Position numbers and translations under genes: made by a program
The notes under the pieces: generated by a model
Database searches by the model: none
The model's input: only the letters and a program-made list of their open reading frames with translations
What the model was told of the DNA's origin: nothing
DNA from: Sipunculus nudus
Taxonomy: Eukaryota; Annelida; Sipuncula; Golfingiida; Sipunculidae
Assembly (NCBI GenBank): GCA_026874595.1
Contig: CM049317.1
Coordinates: 66,196,618 to 66,260,617, forward strand
Direction of reading: 5' to 3'
Length of the DNA: 64,000 nucleotides
Shown: positions 1-9,454 of the stretch, piece by piece
Layout: each line of letters opens with the position of its first letter
Numbering within the stretch: the stretch's first letter is position 1

Positions 1-1360
1 TATCTAATACTTATAAAAGGAATTCAGTTCACGTTTGTTCGCGGTGTTCTCTAAAACCGCGTTGTGTATAATAACGTGCCATACATCATTTTAAAGGTCA
101 TTATCCCCGCAGTGACGTAGGCGATATGAAAATAAATAATTTTTAATATACATATAATTTTGAGTGATTTTTCCGTTTTTTTTTTACCGAGCACAGCCGA
201 ACTGGCTTCGGCAATCACCGGAATGCATGCATCGTGGTCACTTAACTGTAACACTAAGGACTATTGTTCATATGAATAACGCTTGCTTTCAAGAGGGATT
301 TGACCCACGTGCGTGGTCAGTAAAAGAGAAAAACACATGTTTCTCGCTTTATGAAATGGATAGTTCAACCCAGGATGATAAATGACAAAACCTTATTCAA
401 GGTCCCAAATTCACTTACAGGGCTGGGGTGGTGTCGGGGGTCTGAAAATGGGATACGGACCCACTGCATGGAGTCTCGCTGGGTCCGCTTCTGCTACTTA
501 TGATGTATGTATATTTCTGTTTCCTTCTTCAGGAACAGTTTCCTTGCAACGTACATTTAATTAATCTAATGTGTTCCTCACATCAACCTATTCTTTATAC
601 GTCCAATGATAGAAACCAGTCAAATATCAACGAAACACTGTATGCTTCTGCATCTCATTCCGGTTCGAAATGTAAACCATCACTGACCAGGTCTTTAAGG
701 TAAACACACCTGGATATGATTTTTGCCACGAGCACAACGCCACAAAATAATCCCTTAAAGCCTATACGCCGTTTCATTTATATCTTGCTATGATATCATA
801 TACTGAGATGAAATTAAGAATCGAACACACGGAAGAGATCATCTATAAATTTTTGTTTTAAATAGAACAAAGCTTATCCATTTAAAAAATAATGACAAAC
901 GTTAACATTTAAATGTATTAAACGACATTGAAACATTTAGGCAACCGATACCCCGTTATTATCATGTACTCTAATTGAAAATTAATTTCATTTCTAATAT
1001 ATAATATTATTCTCTGAATAGACTGGGGGATGATTACATTGGCCATCCCCCTTGCTATAAAGTGGGGGATATACATGTATATCCCCCCACACACACACAC
1101 ACAGACACACACATAGGCCTCTATAGACGCCCCTGTGTATGCTCTTGTGTATCAAATTTCGTAAAGTTGCGAATCCTTTTAAAAGTTTTTATTAATATGC
1201 AGTCCGATACGCAGTTGTGTCCTCGCAGAAGTGAGTCCTTTAGAACATGATAATATATGCTCTTGCGATTATTAATGCCCACGGTCTGGGCACTACTCAA
1301 CGCAGGGTCAAGTTCCATTGTGTCACATGAATAGACCCAGATTAGGCCTAAGACTGCTGG
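1..1360. other. Non-coding flank, no gene recognised
   Basis: Several overlapping short open frames exist on both strands, but none shows a recognisable domain, convincing splice sites or family resemblance. A (CA)n tract lies at about 1086-1112. I see nothing else that can be supported here. Confidence 0.5.
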
Positions 1361-1369
1361 ATCTGAATG

Positions 1370-1515
1370 ACCGATCCAGTACGCGGCTCCGGAGATCCTT
1401 GTTCTCCTGTACGGGAGGTAAAATATCACCTCTTTTGCAGGCGATTACCGGCAGGTGCACTACTGTCGCAGCAGTCAGTGGGGGCAAAAACAAAAATGGC
1501 CGACGCTAAGTTTGT
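1370..1515 (+). repeat. Left arm of a 140-bp dispersed inverted repeat
   Basis: The segment contains ACGCGGCTCCGGAGATCC, then TCTCCTGTA nearby, and ends in a CAAAAATGGCCGAC-like stretch. The same blocks occur in the same order but on the opposite strand at about 2965-3100. The arms are about 140 bp and roughly 1.45 kb apart. The identity of the family is unknown; it may be two copies of one interspersed repeat in opposite orientation. Confidence 0.6.
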
Positions 1516-1519
1516 CTAG

Positions 1520-1895
1520 TCAGACTGTGATTACCGGTGACGCAGAGAAAATGCCAGGATACCACTGCTGTGCGTACAATTGTACGTAATAGAGCCGAAA
1601 GATGACGAATCTTGAAAATTACCCGTATATGAAATATTATTCATGCGACCTGACATTGAATTGCAACATCATAGAAACCTCTTGCGTGGGGAGAGGATAA
1701 ACACTCTCGAACGATAATATTAATAAATTTACCTTTTGAATAAAAATCATTTGTAAGAATTCTTGTACATATAGGTTATGTTGATGATATAACATATACT
1801 TAATATTATAATAAATTACATTATCTTATGAGATGATGACAACATAAACGAGTAAAGTTTGCTGTTACCGAAATAATATATATCTACTACTTGTA

Positions 1896-1937
<42 letters not shown>

Positions 1938-2256
1938 TATATACTTATTGGTTGTCCAAATTTTTTAAAATTATATAATGTAAATTATTTTTATATAAAT
2001 AATACAATAAATAAAATGTTACATTTCAAGATTGGGAAAAGGAAGGTTAAAGATATTTCTACTGGTCGGTTACAATACTAAATATTTTTGTGTCAAAGTA
2101 CAATATATAAAAGTATATATTGTTATAATATGTATTACATTAACATGTGTGTATGTGTGAGTTATATATAAGCAGATGCATGTGGCTCTGAGCCTGTGTG
2201 TGTTATCATACAGATAAATATATCAGATATATACGCGTGTTTATCGTAATGTACCG

Positions 2257-2292
<36 letters not shown>

Positions 2293-2493
2293 ATTTGGGT
2301 GTTCATTTATGTATATACACTATACATGCATACTAATAAACAAACATATATACATCTGAAACATTTATATAATTGAAAAAAATACAAATGCACAGAGCCA
2401 CATACATCCATTTGTACATATTTGCATATAATATGAAGAATGAAAAAAATAAAATTTAATAATTATATATAATATAAATATATTATCATTATG

Positions 2494-2528
<35 letters not shown>

Positions 2529-2960
2529 TAATATTTATTTATATAATATATAGGCCTATTATATATATTTTTATGTAATTATTTATATTCTAATTTATTA
2601 CCATTCTTCATATCAGCCTATATATATTATATATTATATTTTAATAGACATATATGTATACATATAACAATTTGTATATAAAAGAAAGGGTATATTTCTT
2701 CATTTTATTCAAATGTTTTGCATTTGTATTCTTTATTTATCAACCACTATATTATCCATGTACACAGAACTCAAACGGAGAGATAGTTGTTCTCTGCTGC
2801 CAGCTCCATGTACTCGCCGACGTTTGACATATGCCGTGTCGATAAGTTCTGGCCCCTACGATCCGCCTGTTGAGCAAGCCCAACAAGTTCGGCCTTTTTG
2901 TATCACGCACACTGAATTCCTAGAGCAGATAGGTAATTTTCAGTTGTTACGGTTTTAACA
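1520..2960. other. Very AT-rich non-coding stretch with TA tracts
   Basis: No gene is visible. The stretch is dominated by A and T, with (TA)n runs near 1899-1934, 2257-2290 (TA followed by TG) and 2498-2524. A conceptual peptide from 1551 begins MPGYHCCAYNCT, loosely like the start of a THAP zinc finger, but a stop follows at once, so no gene is called. Confidence 0.5.
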
Positions 2961-2964
2961 CTAT

Positions 2965-3100
2965 CATCCGTGGCTGATGACGATTCTGATGCACGATTAC
3001 TGTCGGCCATATTTGCTTTCGCCCGCAATGCTGCTGGTGCAGCAGCACTTACGCGCCTTCACTACAGGAGATCGGGGATCTCCGGAGCCGCGTGTTGCAT
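2965..3100 (-). repeat. Right arm of the dispersed inverted repeat
   Basis: This is the opposite-strand copy of the 1370-1515 segment. Reading the - strand gives ACGCGGCTCCGGAGATCC followed by GCAAATATGGCCGACAG. In this arm the ATGGCC opens a 35-codon frame on the - strand, but no partner exon was found, so it is not called as a gene. Confidence 0.6.
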
Positions 3101-3371
3101 TGTGATATTCTATGCCAGAACACAGTCATTCGAATCTCTATTTCAGGGAGAATTTGGAAGAAACTTGCATATTACGCCTCTATCGTAATACATGCTATCT
3201 CCGTACGAACTAAGGCGCTACTATATATTCATGTATAGTGCAGTTTCATCCATTTCTCGATAAAAAACACAACCACAAGCAGAGATTCGAGCGACTGTGG
3301 CCAGAATAACGCCCACCAATAACGATGCATGCTACTGTGATCGAAGTGACTGACGTTGTGTGTATAATTAC

Positions 3372-3558
3372 CTGCACCACATCCAAGAGAAAGGACCTTC
3401 AGAGGCCCTGGTGCTTCGTTTTCTCTGACACACTGATCGACAAGCCCCATGATGTTCTCCTTTAGCCATTCCTTATTAATTTCTGTGTCCGTGTCCTTTT
3501 TCTGAAAAATCTTGAAAATTGTGCTGTAGTATTCAGGATCAACATGCACCGCTTCCAT
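3372..3558 (-). CDS. Histamine N-methyltransferase-like, first coding exon (copy A)
   Basis: This exon encodes 62 codons plus one base, starting at the ATG whose first base is 3558 and ending at a good donor, GTGCAG|GTAATT, at 3372/3371. The start was chosen because the paralogous exon at 38265-38451 begins at the equivalent ATG and has the same 187-bp length. The peptide resembles the N-terminus of HNMT-family SAM-dependent methyltransferases: a YYSTIFKIFQ segment, a helical stretch WLKENIMGLV, then PLKVLSLGCGAG, the first strand and glycine-rich loop that binds S-adenosylmethionine. Known members methylate small amines in the cytosol; this copy's substrate cannot be inferred. Downstream exons would lie at lower coordinates, and I found none in 1-3371, so the gene is either broken or has distant exons outside the window. 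The reading frame itself is intact, unlike copy B. Confidence 0.68.
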
Positions 3559-4497
3559 CGTGGTCGATATATGAAGCAAACTATCGCTGGCTGGCGCTGA
3601 ATACACAGGAGAGCGATCTCACATTGCACTGATCGGGCGTGGTGCCGTTCGGGTGTTTCATTAGTCATGTGCCATAGAAAAAAAACATGATTATATGCCG
3701 TGCAAGCGTGTCATCGATAATGCATGATTGCGATGTGCACGTTTTAAGAGTTTACTCTGTGTTTTTTTTAGGTTACTCAGAGGTTGTGTCTTTTATGATA
3801 GAAATACTTATTTATTCTAGAACTGCACTCCACGTGCCTTTAGTGTCACGTCACCTATGAGATGATCATATTTTTCATGGGAGCAGTTATATTCCCCTTT
3901 ATTTTGCTCAATGAATTTTTTTTAATAGGCTCATATTGTAATACGTAAAAGCACTAGTTTGGCTATTAACAAAATATATCTGTGTTGCAATGTTCTTCCG
4001 GTGTCAATGAACCGCAGTCTATATATGAATAAAATACCAAAATGATTGATAATATGACATTATTCACCCGTTTCTACGATACTGTGTTACCTAGCCGTTA
4101 AACGCTCAAATTGAAAAAAAAAATCATGCAGGTATTACAGATCAGAATTATAAGAGCAAGTCTGTTAGTACTTCTTGATGATTTTTGATAAAGCAATATT
4201 GAAGCAATTAATATATATGAAAAATATATAAATATTATTTGGATAATTTATGCGCGTATTGCTTCAATATCGAATGAAATTTAAAAAATGTTCTCCTTGC
4301 ACAAGGGGAACACGCTGTCCTAACTATTAGCGCAACCTAAGGGTAAGTATTGGCCCCCTTCTTTGAAAATAATTGACTCCAAAAGAAATGGATTCTAGGT
4401 CCACCATTGATAACAAACAATTAGTCTATATTGATAAAATGCGTTTGGTGTATGGTGGGTGGTGGTGGTGTTAAATACTAATGTGGTATACTCGATA

Positions 4498-4652
4498 TAT
4501 ACGGATACACATAGTCGCTTGTCGGCTACATCCGTATTCTAGTTAAATGAATGTTTTTAAAATAGGCTCTTATTGCGGTCAGTAAAAGAACTATTAAGGC
4601 TATTAAACAAACTAGAATACGGGTAGTCGACAAGCGACTACGTGTATCCGCC
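4498..4652. repeat. Fold-back hairpin element
   Basis: The left arm (about 4498-4541, starting ACGGATACACATAGTCGCTT) is closely reverse-complementary to the right arm (about 4610-4652, ending in CAAGCGACTACGTGTATCCG), with roughly 43-bp arms and a ~70-bp AT-rich loop. It is MITE-like and abuts the TIR element that begins at 4644, sharing the GTATCCG end, so the hairpin may be a nested part of that family. Confidence 0.75.
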
Positions 4653-5699
4653 AAAATTAGGGGAGTAGCACTGGTGAAGTGAGGCATGGATCGAGTGGCA
4701 AGGTAAACAGGATTGTAGGTGGCGCCACCTGCTATTTGAACGAGAAACTATCCAAGATGTATACACATGCAAAATTTCAGGTGGAAAAGTCAAACCACTG
4801 CAGAAATTTGAGTGATTTTATCCCACAGCAGACAGATGGAAGCTGTGCATAAATGGCTGCAGGTGGCGCCACCATTTTTGTGTAAGTTATAAAGCTATCC
4901 AAGGACTGCATTTGTTTAAATTTTTTTTCCTGATTGATCGAACGAGTTCGGAGATATAAGCATGGATGTCTACAGCGTGAACGTGGTGGCGTCACCTGTC
5001 ATAAAATCAAGAAAGCTAATCAGGATGTATACGCTTGCCTAATATCAGGTAATTTGGTCAATCCACGGCCGAGATCCGAGATATGAGTGATTTTAACCCA
5101 AGGCAGACAAAGAGATGGACGCTGTGCAAAAAAAGCTATCCAAGGGCTACATTTGTGTAAATTTGTTTTCCTGATTGGCCAAACGGTTCCTGAGATAGGA
5201 GCTTGGATGTCTGCAGCGTTAATGTGAATATAGGTGGCGCCACCTTCACAAAATCAAGAAAGCTATCTAGGATGTATACGCATGCCGAATTTTAGGTGAA
5301 ATAGTCAAACCACTGCAGAGATATGAGTGATTTTAACCCAAGGCAGATGAACGGATGGACACTGTGCAAACATGGTTGCAGGTGGCGCCACCTTTTTTGT
5401 GTATGTCATAAAGCTATCACAGGGCTACATTTGTACATTTTGTTTTCTGATCGGTCAAACGGTTCCCGAGATATGTGGGTTTATGTGTGGAAACAGACGC
5501 CCAAACGGACGCTGGGCAGAGGAAAGGTCAGAGGTCAAGGCCACTTGGTAAGGCACCAGTTGACATGTGACCCGATAATTTGTGTAAGTTTCGGAAAAAT
5601 CCGTCCAGTAGTTTCAGAGGAGTTCCCCGGAAACGAACGCGGCGGCGGCGGAACTCGGTCAAAAACATAGTATCCGCAAAACTTTGTTTTGGCGGATAC
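4644..5699. mobile_element. Non-autonomous TIR element with internal repeats (GTATCCGCC family)
   Basis: The ends are a perfect 13-bp inverted repeat, GTATCCGCCAAAA (4644-4656) and its complement (5687-5699). The interior holds several diverged copies of a module of roughly 200-280 bp with the 12-bp palindrome GGTGGCGCCACC (near 4718, 4863, 5233 and 5381, and with one mismatch near 4984) and a GATTTTA(A/T)CCCA(A/C)(A/G)GCAGA motif. The right end forms a hairpin (5670-5699) around CTTTG flanked by CATAG. No transposase frame is present. An inverted family member lies at about 38821-39780. Confidence 0.7.
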
Positions 5700-6514
5700 A
5701 AATATGCCACTGTTGCAATGTTCTTCCGAAATTAATGAACTGCAGTCTTTTTATGAATAAAATACCAAAATGACATGATATGACATAATGCACCGGTTTC
5801 CATGATATTGTGACACCCGGCCGTTAAACACTCAAATTAAAAAAAAAAAATAAAAAATTGCAGGTTTTACATATTATAATGGTTAGGACAAGTCTTTTTT
5901 ACTTCTTGCTGTTTTCCAAAGAAATAATTTTTGGATATTTTATACGCACATTGCTACAATATTGCTTATATTTCGAACGAAAAGGAATAAAGTCCGTCGC
6001 ACGAGATGGACAGCCTTTCCCAGGCGCAATCCATTGGGCCAATGCTTATACCCTTGACAGTCGAGCTTCCTTGATAATACTTGCAACCCTGAGTAATGGG
6101 TTTTGAGTCCACCATCGATAACATTATTACAACTGCACTGTATTGAGAAAATGTGTGTATGTATGTGGTGTTGGGGGGGGGGGGGGTTAAATGTGGTATA
6201 TCCTGTAAAAAAGGAATGTGTCGAATCCCCCCCACCACCACCACAGTCCACATTGCTTAAAGAAATGGCACCCCTGTACATTCATCGGCGTCAGAGAGCG
6301 CACGGTATTACGCGTGAATTTATCATAAAAATGATATAATGAATTATGTCTTATTTCAGAAACATTTACATTGACCCTTATACTGATAACGGGCATGACA
6401 ATATAGTGCAGCAAGTAATTAAATATGTTAACATTCAAGTAAAGAGCATGAATAAACTAACTTTAAAATACACATGATCATCTGAAATATCCATAAAGAA
6501 TTTCTTTTAAAAAG

Positions 6515-6690
6515 GAAATGTGTATTGGACTCGGAATCAGACTTGCACTCGGCTTACAAGTAACCGGGGCCTGAAAAACGTGGATTTGTACTCGAACCTC
6601 ACGGACTCGGACTTGGACTCGCACAAGATTGGCCTGGACTCTGACTTATATACGAACTCAGATGTTGTGGACTCGACTACATCACTGGCA
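6515..6690 (+). repeat. Degenerate GGACTCGGACTTG-rich repeat
   Basis: Repeated variants of GGACTCGGACTTGGACTCG occur through this stretch. A homologous stretch at about 40265-40515 lies in the equivalent position of the duplicated block. The open frame over it is low-complexity (SDLDSHKIGLDSDL) and is not treated as a gene. Confidence 0.55.
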
Positions 6691-7835
6691 AATAGATGGT
6701 GAATATAATATATCAACTATGTATGTGACTAAAGCAGTGAATATTTAGTGAAGTGAATGTAGATAAGATATACAAGCTGTATACATATACATGTGTATAT
6801 ATAGATTAGATGTACCCAGTATGTGACGTCAAGTGTAATACACCACCAATGTTTGCGGGCCCATTGCTACCACAGAAAAGCTTCCCTTGCAGGAGCATGT
6901 ACGTTTTCACATACCCATTCCAACCGGAAGTGATAAATATTTTCCCCATCAAGTTTGCCCTTTAAATGAAGACTATCATGCAGCTGATGCACTAATCAAA
7001 CTGGAGACAATTACATTGTACACTTTATCAATGTAAGCACAATGCTGTTCTGATAAACTTTTATCGTCTAAAAGTTTAACGAAAAGAGCAACGTTATTAT
7101 AAACACGTTACGGTAGGTGGTCAGAAGAAACAATCTTTATCACTAAAAACAAAATTCGTAGCTGTATAAGGCACCTTCAGGACATACACAATGATATAAC
7201 CAAGAGGTTGATACCCAGGGTTCACTAATATACGACGATTGTGATAAGTCGATAGTAAGAAATTTTGTATCCACTGCCTTTCACAAAGTTTAGCATGTGA
7301 TGCTGGATAAAGTAGATTTTTCTTGTATCATAATAAACTCGCATAAAATATACAAAGAAGAACAATAATTAAAATCATTCATTATAACAGCTATTCTTCT
7401 AAGGAAACATAATTATTTATCAACGTTGTCTTTGCATTCGGAAGGAAGATATGCACCTAGTTTATGACAAACTTTCTGGCATCATGAGTCGCTAATTCCC
7501 CATACCGAATCGTCTCTCAGACTGAGCGTGGTGAAGGCAACTACACCGTAATCACGTCCCGTCAGGAGACCCACTCCGGCGTCAAACGGCAATGTACTAA
7601 ATGTGTTTAAAATCGTTATGCACATGATCAAGCTCATTGAATATGCGGTTTTGACAGCGAATGATCTTATGAACAGATTATTCGCGGGGTTTATAGAATT
7701 GTTGCCATCAAACACGGCATCTGGATTCTTAGAGATACCGTGTGATTTGATTGACGCATACCTATCAAATCTTGTGTTTATTTTCTCACATCCAAAATCT
7801 ACTTTAAACTTTCTAAACCTATTTGGCGTCCTTAA

Positions 7836-8919
7836 GTGTGGGTCAGGCTTGGGTCAAGTACATGTACTTGTACTTTGTACTTGTACTCAAGTACCAACAT
7901 TTTCAGTACTTGGTCTGTACTTGTACTTGGTACGTTTTACTAAGTACAGTACTTGTACTGTACTTGTACTGTACTTGTACTGTACTTGTACTTGCTAAAA
8001 ATGTACTTGAAAAATCAAGTACATTTCAAGTACAAGTCAAGTTCATGTATTTTTTTTCAAATTATTTTGAATACATAGCTACTTATCTGATGAACCAAAA
8101 CTATATCTCAGTCCTAAATTGCTGTGATCCTCGGACCTGATTATATGAATGGCTTGTGGAAACACTACCCACTGAGTATCATGTTCATCAAGTGCAATGA
8201 CAGCTTGTGTATGCATAACTAAATGAAATGTAGATGAAAATGACAACTTAATATTATTTTCATCAACTATTCCCAGTCGTTGTGAACGACTGAAAGTCCA
8301 TCAAGATATCTCCGGGGATTACCTAAAATAAAATAATTCAGCAATTCAAGCATCAACTACAGTTTCTTTGTGTTCTGATATGTGACTGTGTAATAGTGTA
8401 TATAATATACGTATTTCTTATAGTATAAGTATTATTTTCATAAACTTATTACCATCTGCTGTGAAAGGCCATAAAAACTATCACCCTGGATTACCTAGAA
8501 TAAAAAAAAAACATTCAGCAAAGTCAAGCAGCAATTCAGGCATCAAAGCACCATGTCTTGTGACTGATGAATGACTGTGTAATAGTGTATATAAGTACTT
8601 TAAGCCATCAAGACTGTCACCCTGGATTACCTAGAATAACAAAAATTTTTTCAGCAATTGGAGCTTCAACCCACCTTTTTTGTGTACCAGTACTGATACC
8701 TGACAGTGTAACAGTGTGTATAATATAGGTAATTTTTTATCAATAAATATTCCGAAAAATGGCTTTTTTAGTTTTTTAATGAAAAGTACTTGTACCTAAG
8801 TACAGACCCCTGTACTCGTACTCAAGTACATTGAAAATTGTGTGCTTGTACTTGTCAAATTCTGAAGTACTTGTACTGAAGTACTGACCCCCTGTACTTG
8901 ACCGAAGCCTGGTGTGCGT
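7836..8919. mobile_element. Non-autonomous hAT-type DNA transposon with target-site duplication
   Basis: The element proper is 7844-8911 (1068 bp). Its left end CAGGCTTGGGTCAAGTAC and right end GTACTTGACCGAAGCCTG are inverted repeats with one mismatch. It is bounded by an 8-bp duplication, GTGTGGGT (7836-7843) and GTGTGCGT (8912-8919), with one mismatch. CAG...CTG ends and 8-bp duplications are the established signature of the hAT superfamily. Subterminal regions are dense in AGTACTTGTACT-type motifs, on the left at about 7857-8050 and on the right at about 8785-8900, which may be transposase-binding repeats (inference). No transposase frame is present. The centre holds three diverged direct copies of a GGATTACCT(A/G)(A/G)AATA-AAA-CAGCAA block (about 8316, 8490 and 8625). 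The paralogous locus near 42127 lacks the element. Confidence 0.85.
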
Positions 8920-9242
8920 AGCGTATGATACATTTAAATATTGGCCTTAACAATTTCATCATCATTGTAGAACCCGCATGTCACTTTTACCAACAAATCA
9001 AATGGCATCATATCATTTTATTTTGTAAGTAACACAGCATTCGAAGAAAGTTATTGTGACACCAGCTGCAGTTATCCACTTATGATTGACGGGTCCATTG
9101 GCCAGTCTCTTATAGAAATTGATTCTCCAAGAGTAACACCGACGTTGGACATGGTTAGAGAATGCGGTCGCTTCTTTTGCCATATATATTAAGATTTTTT
9201 GAGACCACTAAATAATTGGATTTTGTTTTGTTTTGCTTGTAG

Positions 9243-9454
9243 TACCAGAACGGGGCTCTCTGCTTCATGAACAAGCTGAAAATAGACGATGAACATCGGC
9301 ATGCGCAGTCTATGGCGGAGACGCTGGGCCGCATTCTGCAGCATTTTGTCCCTCACATCGTTAATGTCCACAAAATCCCACGTGCCAGAGTTCCCATAGT
9401 CAAGATGCGTCATGTCAGCACTGACATAGACTGTGATCTCAGCTTCTTTAACAC
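9243..9454 (+). CDS. MTPAP: Mitochondrial poly(A) polymerase-like, internal exon 1 of 4
   Basis: The enzyme family adds poly(A) tails to mitochondrial mRNAs in the matrix. This exon (acceptor TTGCTTGTAG before 9243; donor AACAC|GTGAGT after 9454) encodes 70 codons plus two bases, from YQNGALCFMNKLK through ETLGRILQHFVPHIVNV and PRARVPIVKM to IDCDLSFFN. It aligns with the part of metazoan MTPAP after the Gly-Ser loop. The CDL near the end carries the third catalytic aspartate of the nucleotidyltransferase fold, which in human MTPAP lies in the equivalent QCDL context. The first two catalytic Asp residues should lie in an upstream exon, and I could not find one in 1-9242; either it is outside the window or missing. 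The exon follows the decayed duplicated block by about 250 bp. Confidence 0.85.

Larger units (their letters stand above)
3960..6200. repeat. Local tandem duplication (~1.7 kb period) with an element inside
   Basis: About 3985-4490 and about 5707-6200 are diverged direct copies. Both contain TGTTGCAATGTTCTTCCG, ATGAATAAAATACCAAAATG, a CCGTTAAAC(G/A)CTCAAATT block, and the GTCCACCAT(T/C)GATAAC block followed by a GT/GGG-rich stretch and a TGTGGTATA motif. The GTATCCGCC-ended element and the hairpin at 4498-4652 lie between the copies. Confidence 0.7.
3340..8990. repeat. Segmental duplication, copy A
   Basis: Long blocks match 38240-42200 in the same order: the HNMT-like first exon, the GCAAGCGTGTCATCG and TTTAGGTTACTCAG flank, the GTCGCACGAGATGGACA block (about 5995 versus 39800), the CATCGGCG(T/C)CAGAGAGCGCACG block (about 6280 versus 40075), the ATCAAACACGGCATCTGGATTCT block (about 7710 versus 40590) and the CATCATCATTGTAGAA block (about 8957 versus 42170). 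The two copies differ mainly by transposon insertions. The relative orientation is direct. Confidence 0.8.

Noticed and set aside
1551-1610. THAP-type zinc finger start (MPGYHCCAYNCT)
   Set aside because: A stop follows immediately and no downstream H-x-F-P or other THAP motif appears in any frame.
7603-8140. Frames with repeated CTCTVLVLYLY
   Set aside because: Translations of the AGTACTTGTACT-rich end of the hAT-type element, not a transposase.
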